Shown piece by piece: positions 15,694-19,192 of a DNA stretch of 19,192 bases. Origin of the DNA: Actinobacteria bacterium UBA5176 (GTDB lineage Bacteria; Actinomycetota; UBA4738). The number at the start of each line of letters is the position of its first letter. Positions within the stretch are counted from its first letter, which is position 1. The stretch covers positions 4,292-23,483 of the forward strand of contig DHWS01000077.1 of the NCBI GenBank assembly GCA_002413305.1, given 5' to 3'. The notes beneath the pieces were generated by a model, which saw nothing but the letters and a program-made list of their open reading frames with translations, was not told where the DNA came from and searched no databases. Both the position numbers and the translations under genes were made by a program.

Positions 15694-17472
15694 CCTTCGA
15701 GCATCCCGACAAGAGAGGTAGCGACGGACCGGTCCATCGACATCCTGGTCGCGCCCGGTCCGGTGACCCGCGGCGACGATCGAAGCAGCGCGCGGCAAGG
15801 CCATCGGGACGACATCCAGGGGCTTCGCGCGGTGGCCGTGCTCCTCGTCGCCCTCGGGCACGCCGGCGTGGGGTTCCTGAAGGGCGGCTTCGTCGGCGTC
15901 GACGTGTTCTTCGTCCTGTCCGGTTTCCTCATCACCGGCCTGCTGCTGGCCGGCGCGGCGAAGCAGGGGCACGTTTCCTTACGCGAGTTCTACGCCCGGC
16001 GAGCCAAGCGAATCCTGCCCGCGGCCGCGCTCACACTGGTCGTGACCGACTTCGCCGCGTATCACCTGTTGAACTTCGTGCGGGCCAAGCAGGCGGTGCT
16101 GGACAGCATCTGGGCCGCGTTCTTTTCCGCCAATGTCCAGTTCGCCCACCGTGGCGTCGATTACTTCTCGCGGGGGCAGCCCCCCTCGCCGGTCCAGCAC
16201 TACTGGTCGCTGGCCGTCGAAGAGCAGTTCTACCTCGTGTGGCCGCTCGTCCTGGCGCTCGTGCTGGCCGGGATCGTGGTCCACCGCCGGAGTCGCCGGG
16301 GCGCCGGCCGGCATCGCCGGAGTGCCGTGTCTCCGGGCGATCCGCGTTCGACGCCGAGGACCAACACCCGCCGGCTCGCGCTGGTGATCGTTCTGGCCAG
16401 CCTCGCTTCGTTGGCCTGGTCGATCTACGACACGAACCGGTCGCCTGTCGGCGCCTACTTCTCCACTTTGGCCCGAGCGTGGGAGCTGGGCCTGGGCGCG
16501 GCGCTGGCCATCGGAGCCACTCGATTCCTTCGCCTCGCGGACGGAGCCCGCGCGCTCCTCGGGTGGGCGGGCATGCTGGCCATCGGGCTGGCCGCGATGT
16601 TGTTCTCGCCGACGACGGCGTTCCCGGGCTCTGCGGCGCTGCTGCCGACGGTCGGCACCGCGCTGGTCATCGCCGCCGGCATCGGGAACGAGCGGTCCCC
16701 CCGAGGGGTGGGGCGGCTCCTCGGTCGCTCGCCGATGCGGTACGTCGGCGACCGGTCCTACGGGTTCTACCTGTGGCACTGGCCGGTGCTCACGATCGCC
16801 GCGTATTCCGTGGGCCATGCCCTCTCCCTACGCGTGAACCTGGTCCTCGTCGGAGGGGCGTTCGCGCTGTCGATCGTCAGCTATGCCCTGATCGAGAACC
16901 CGATCCGGGCACGCCACGCTACGCAGGCCGATCCGGACGAGCGCGGTGCTGTGGGGCACCTCGGTGTTGCTGGTCGTTGTCGTGGCGGCGGTCAACCTTC
17001 GATCCATCTCGGCGGAGACGACCTCGACCGAAACCCTGGCCACCGGCCCGGTGCCGACGCTGGCCCCGCCTTCTTCGACCTCGGGACCAACCGGGGCCGC
17101 GCTCTCCCCGATCCCCGCGGTGATCGCCGCCGTGCAGGCCGCTCGGCAGGGCGCGCCGATCCCGTCGTCACTCACCCCGCACCTCGACCAACTCCTGGGC
17201 GACCGATACGACCCTCCGACGCGAGGCTGCTACGCCGTTCGGGGCGCGCCCGGTGGCCACATCTGCCCGCTGCTGTCGGGCTCGAGGACGATGGTCGTGT
17301 TCGGCGACTCGCACGCCCGGGAGTGGATGCCCGCCATCCTGTGGGCGGCCTCGCAGGACGGATGGCGGGTCGTCCCGCTGATCGAGCTGGGATGCGGGCC
17401 GTCGCGCTACGCCGGGGTGTGCAACTCCTATCTGATGTGGGCCGTGCAGCAGGTGCGGACCCTGCATCCTGA
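15664..17472 (+). CDS. OafA-like membrane O-acyltransferase, acyltransferase-3 domain (N-terminal segment, frameshifted)
   Basis: This multi-pass membrane protein probably moves acetyl or another acyl group onto cell-surface glycan or lipid. It begins its conserved part with DIQGLRAVAVLLVALGH, the catalytic-His N-terminus of acyltransferase-3 proteins. GGFVGVDVFFVLSGFLIT, FYARRAKRILP and HYWSLAVEEQFYLVWP follow, all hallmarks of this family. Later hydrophobic segments include RSYGFYLWHWPVLTIAAY and a last YALIENPIR. Real coding ends near 16938; the remainder to the stop at 17472 is an out-of-frame Gly/Arg-rich tail. The SGNH domain that normally follows is in the +1-shifted frame, so this and the next entry are best read as one gene with one indel. 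The start is uncertain: TTG 15664, or GTG 15763, which leaves 16 residues before the conserved motif. It is separated from the ligase by a hairpin and may be an independent transcript. Confidence 0.85.
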   Translation: MNRAVEPAHTPSSIPTREVATDRSIDILVAPGPVTRGDDRSSARQGHRDDIQGLRAVAVLLVALGHAGVGFLKGGFVGVDVFFVLSGFLITGLLLAGAAKQGHVSLREFYARRAKRILPAAALTLVVTDFAAYHLLNFVRAKQAVLDSIWAAFFSANVQFAHRGVDYFSRGQPPSPVQHYWSLAVEEQFYLVWPLVLALVLAGIVVHRRSRRGAGRHRRSAVSPGDPRSTPRTNTRRLALVIVLASLASLAWSIYDTNRSPVGAYFSTLARAWELGLGAALAIGATRFLRLADGARALLGWAGMLAIGLAAMLFSPTTAFPGSAALLPTVGTALVIAAGIGNERSPRGVGRLLGRSPMRYVGDRSYGFYLWHWPVLTIAAYSVGHALSLRVNLVLVGGAFALSIVSYALIENPIRARHATQADPDERGAVGHLGVAGRCRGGGQPSIHLGGDDLDRNPGHRPGADAGPAFFDLGTNRGRALPDPRGDRRRAGRSAGRADPVVTHPAPRPTPGRPIRPSDARLLRRSGRARWPHLPAAVGLEDDGRVRRLARPGVDARHPVGGLAGRMAGRPADRAGMRAVALRRGVQLLSDVGRAAGADPAS

Positions 17473-17899
17473 CGCCGTCCTCATCGGCGGCCAACTGATG
17501 AGCGGGACCCCGGAGGTGAAGCAGGCCAGCGTGGCCGGGGTGAGCACGTTGATCAGCGCGGTGACGCCCTTCACCAAGAACGTCGTCCTGATCGGGGACC
17601 CACCGGATCAGGGCCAGCAGCCCGTGGACTGCCTGCTCGCCCACGATGCGACGTTGGGCACGTGCACGAGGACGCTCTCCGGCGACCAGATCTCCGTGTA
17701 CAAGCAGGCCGCCCGAGCCGCACACGACCGCGGCGCGGCGTTCATCGACACCATCCACTGGTTCTGCTTCCAGGGCCGGTGCCCGATGGTCATCGCCGGC
17801 ACCGTCACCTACCGGGACAACGATCACATCTCGAAGACCTACGCGCTGGAGCTGCGCGAGGTGTTCCGGCAGACGTTCGCGGGCGTCGTGTTCGGATAA
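16946..17899 (+). CDS. C-terminal transmembrane helix and SGNH domain of the OafA-like acyltransferase (frameshifted segment)
   Basis: The frame resumes at about 16937 (TSAVLWGTSVLL), giving a hydrophobic helix and a Thr/Pro/Ser-rich extracellular linker. The SGNH fold follows, with block I VVFGDSHAREW (catalytic Ser), LIGGQL, and a C-terminal DNDHIS containing the Asp/His pair. Cysteines in RGCYAV, HICPLL, LGCGPS, GVCNSY, VDCLLA, GTCTRT and WFCFQGRCP suggest disulfides outside the membrane. SGNH domains fused to acyltransferase-3 domains take part in O-acetylation of surface polymers; the acceptor here is unknown. GTG 16946 could serve as an independent start with a signal-anchor helix, so a natural split gene cannot be excluded. 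However, the fused form is the common architecture. The TAA stop is followed by a weak GGTCG/CGACC hairpin (17900-17916). Confidence 0.82.
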   Translation: MLWGTSVLLVVVVAAVNLRSISAETTSTETLATGPVPTLAPPSSTSGPTGAALSPIPAVIAAVQAARQGAPIPSSLTPHLDQLLGDRYDPPTRGCYAVRGAPGGHICPLLSGSRTMVVFGDSHAREWMPAILWAASQDGWRVVPLIELGCGPSRYAGVCNSYLMWAVQQVRTLHPDAVLIGGQLMSGTPEVKQASVAGVSTLISAVTPFTKNVVLIGDPPDQGQQPVDCLLAHDATLGTCTRTLSGDQISVYKQAARAAHDRGAAFIDTIHWFCFQGRCPMVIAGTVTYRDNDHISKTYALELREVFRQTFAGVVFG

Positions 17900-17966
17900 G
17901 GTCGTATGTCGCGACCCGTTACACAGAATTAGCTCCTCGCGATGGCCTCGGGGAGGGTTCGCCCCG

Positions 17967-17972
17967 TAGGCT
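17967..17972 (+). promoter_or_regulatory. Candidate -10 box for a leaderless small gene
   Basis: TAGGCT fits the TAnnnT -10 pattern of actinobacteria. It lies six bases before ATG 17979, so transcription would begin at or next to the start codon. No convincing -35 box was found and no Shine-Dalgarno sequence is needed. Confidence 0.35.
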
Positions 17973-17978
17973 CGGACG

Positions 17979-18251
17979 ATGAACCGTTGGCGCGTGCACA
18001 TCAGGGCGCGAGGCCACGACGGTCGCCCAACGAAGCGGCTCCTCGGCTCGCATTCGGACGCCGACCTTCCGGCTGGGCTGGAAGCAGCCTTCCGGCTGGC
18101 CGGGCAGGATGCCGCGGGCATCCAGGTGGTACAGGAGTCGCACATCGCCGGGGCGTTCACCGCCCGTGCCCCGGTCCCGGTCGGGATGACGGGCGAATCG
18201 CTCGACGACCTGTTGGCCCACGCGCTAAGCGCGGAAGAGCCGGCAGCCTGA
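17979..18251 (+). CDS. Small protein of unknown function (90 residues)
   Basis: I do not recognise this family. The protein starts MNRWRVHIRARG and is basic in its first 25 residues. It then becomes Ala/Asp/Glu-rich, with GLEAAFRLAGQDAAG and GESLDDLLAHALSAEEPAA probably helical. There is no signal peptide, membrane segment or metal-binding motif. Support for coding comes from G/C-rich third codon positions, an ATG placed at the predicted start of a leaderless transcript, and a hairpin 14 bases after the stop. The N-terminal strand-like stretch followed by helices could suit a small two-layer domain, but that is guesswork. It stands alone between the acyltransferase and a LexA-controlled helicase, so the neighbours give no function. 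Confidence 0.6.
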   Translation: MNRWRVHIRARGHDGRPTKRLLGSHSDADLPAGLEAAFRLAGQDAAGIQVVQESHIAGAFTARAPVPVGMTGESLDDLLAHALSAEEPAA

Positions 18252-18265
18252 CGTCGCCGACCCCT

Positions 18266-18281
18266 CTCGCGCAAGCGCGAG
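18266..18281 (+). terminator. Perfect GC hairpin after the small gene
   Basis: CTCGCGC (18266-18272) and GCGCGAG (18275-18281) pair perfectly around AA, effectively six pairs with a CAAG loop. It begins 14 bases after the stop of the small gene. There is no U-tract. It separates that gene from the helicase promoter region; the bases from 18282 to about 18375 show no other feature. Confidence 0.45.
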
Positions 18282-18386
18282 GGAACGGCCAGGACCCTCC
18301 GAGCCTGAGTCGTGCCGGATCTGGCAGGCGCGGCTCCTGGCGCGCTGACCTGCGCGGAAGGGATGTCACTGGGGTGGTATACACTC

Positions 18387-18400
18387 CGAACATGTGTTCG
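18387..18400 (+). promoter_or_regulatory. LexA (SOS) operator before the helicase gene
   Basis: CGAACATGTGTTCG is a perfect CGAAC-N4-GTTCG palindrome, the form bound by LexA in actinobacteria and other Gram-positives. It lies directly after a -10-like TATACACT (18378-18385) and 25 bases before ATG 18426, an ideal position to block transcription. DNA-damage induction of the helicase is inferred. No clear -35 box was found. Confidence 0.82.
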
Positions 18401-18425
18401 ACCATAGGCGTCCCAGGGGAGGTGG

Positions 18426-19192
18426 ATGGACCGGCTCGGAGGCAACGGCGATTGGATCGACGAACTGAATAGCGCGCAGCGAGAAGCGGTGACGCACGGT
18501 TCCGGGCCCCTGCTGGTGTTGGCCGGAGCGGGGACGGGGAAAACGCGGACGCTCGCCTGCCGGGTCGCGCACCTGATCGACCGGGGCGCGCCGCCCGAAC
18601 GTATCCTGCTGCTGACGTTCACCCGCCGGGCGGCGGCCGAGATGCTGGCCAGGGCGGCCCGTCTGATCGACCGGCCGAGCGATCCGTCGACCCCAGCCGG
18701 CCCGATCGCGCCGCCCGCGGCCCGGGGCGCAGGACGGGTCTGGGGCGGCACGTTCCACGCGGTGGCGAACCGGCTCCTCCGTCATCATGGGCGAGCCGTC
18801 GGCGTCAGGCCCGATTTCACCGTCATGGACCAGGCCGACGCGGCCGACCTCATGAACCTCATCCGTGGCGAGCTGGGCCTGGCGGAACGTTCCCGGCGCT
18901 TCCCACGGAAGGAGACGCTCGCCGCCATCTACTCGCGCATGATCAACGCCGCTTCCTCGCTTGGGGAGGTGCTCGAACCCGACTTCCCGTGGTGCCTGGA
19001 TGAACGGGACGGCATCAGGAGCGTCTTCGAGAGCTACACCGAGCGGAAGCGGCGACAGAACGTGCTCGACTTCGACGACCTGCTCCTGTACTGGAACGCC
19101 CTCGCCCGCGCGGAGCTCTGGTCCGCCGGCCGCACCGGCACCGCTGGCCTCGGGGACCTCTTCGATCACATCCTGGTCGACGAGTACCAGGA
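18426..19192 (+). CDS. UvrD/PcrA/Rep-family superfamily 1 DNA helicase (3' partial)
   Basis: The window holds the first 255 codons of an ATP-dependent 3'-5' DNA helicase that unwinds damaged or stalled DNA. Visible motifs are the Q-motif ELNSAQREAV, Walker A AGAGTGKT, motif Ia LLLTFTRRAAAEML, TFHAVANRLLR, LDFDDLL and Walker B ILVDEYQ at the window edge. AGGGGAGG ends four bases before ATG 18426, giving strong support for that start. About residues 70-100 hold a Pro/Ala/Gly-rich stretch between motifs Ia and Ib where UvrD proteins often vary. The gene has its own promoter region with a LexA box, so it is probably SOS-induced and separate from the lipid locus. UvrD, PcrA and shorter actinobacterial UvrD-like helicases cannot be told apart without the C-terminus. 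Confidence 0.93.
   Translation, partial: MDRLGGNGDWIDELNSAQREAVTHGSGPLLVLAGAGTGKTRTLACRVAHLIDRGAPPERILLLTFTRRAAAEMLARAARLIDRPSDPSTPAGPIAPPAARGAGRVWGGTFHAVANRLLRHHGRAVGVRPDFTVMDQADAADLMNLIRGELGLAERSRRFPRKETLAAIYSRMINAASSLGEVLEPDFPWCLDERDGIRSVFESYTERKRRQNVLDFDDLLLYWNALARAELWSAGRTGTAGLGDLFDHILVDEYQ

Noticed and set aside
17942..18472. Alternative + strand frame covering the small gene and the LexA site
   Set aside because: It runs through a hairpin and the helicase promoter, and its sequence is Arg/Gly-rich without pattern; the 17979 frame is better supported.
17168..18751. 527-residue minus-strand frame spanning SGNH, small gene and helicase start
   Set aside because: It covers three + strand features, including a promoter and LexA box, and has no coherent domain.

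Overview
The window is about 70% GC, densely packed and coded almost entirely on the + strand. It has GTG/TTG starts, four-base start/stop overlaps, an actinobacterial-type LexA box and a probable leaderless small gene. This suggests a high-GC bacterium, most likely Actinomycetota or a neighbouring phylum, possibly from a metagenome. I cannot name a genus.

Positions 1-7238 hold the 3' part of a large iterative synthase related to PUFA/type I PKS proteins. The visible domain order is KS(end)-AT-KS-ACP-ACP-pseudoKR/KR-DH(two hot-dog halves). Its frame is broken at about 598, 4455 and 6625, but homology is continuous across each break, so it is one gene in four reading segments. Positions 7235-11407 encode a eukaryote-like acetyl-CoA carboxylase chain (biotinyl, central and carboxyltransferase regions) with no biotin carboxylase domain. 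Positions 11404-12090 encode a Sfp-type phosphopantetheinyl transferase. These three genes are joined by GTGA overlaps.

After a 75-base gap comes a second tightly overlapped block, 12166-15609: two alpha/beta-hydrolase-like proteins resembling the pair found in exosortase A clusters, a free-standing acyl carrier protein and an acyl-AMP ligase. The two blocks read as one lipid or polyketide pathway. The carboxylase would supply malonyl-CoA, the PPTase would activate carrier proteins, the synthase would build a chain, and the ligase and small ACP would load or receive an acyl group. The hydrolases would trim or transfer it. The product cannot be named from this sequence.

A hairpin follows the ligase. 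Next is an OafA-like membrane O-acyltransferase with a C-terminal SGNH domain (15664-17899), also split by a frameshift, at about 16930-16945. Then come a 90-residue protein of unknown function (17979-18251), a hairpin, and the start of a UvrD/PcrA-family helicase (18426 to the window end) preceded by a good LexA box. No RNA gene, CRISPR array or insertion sequence was recognised.
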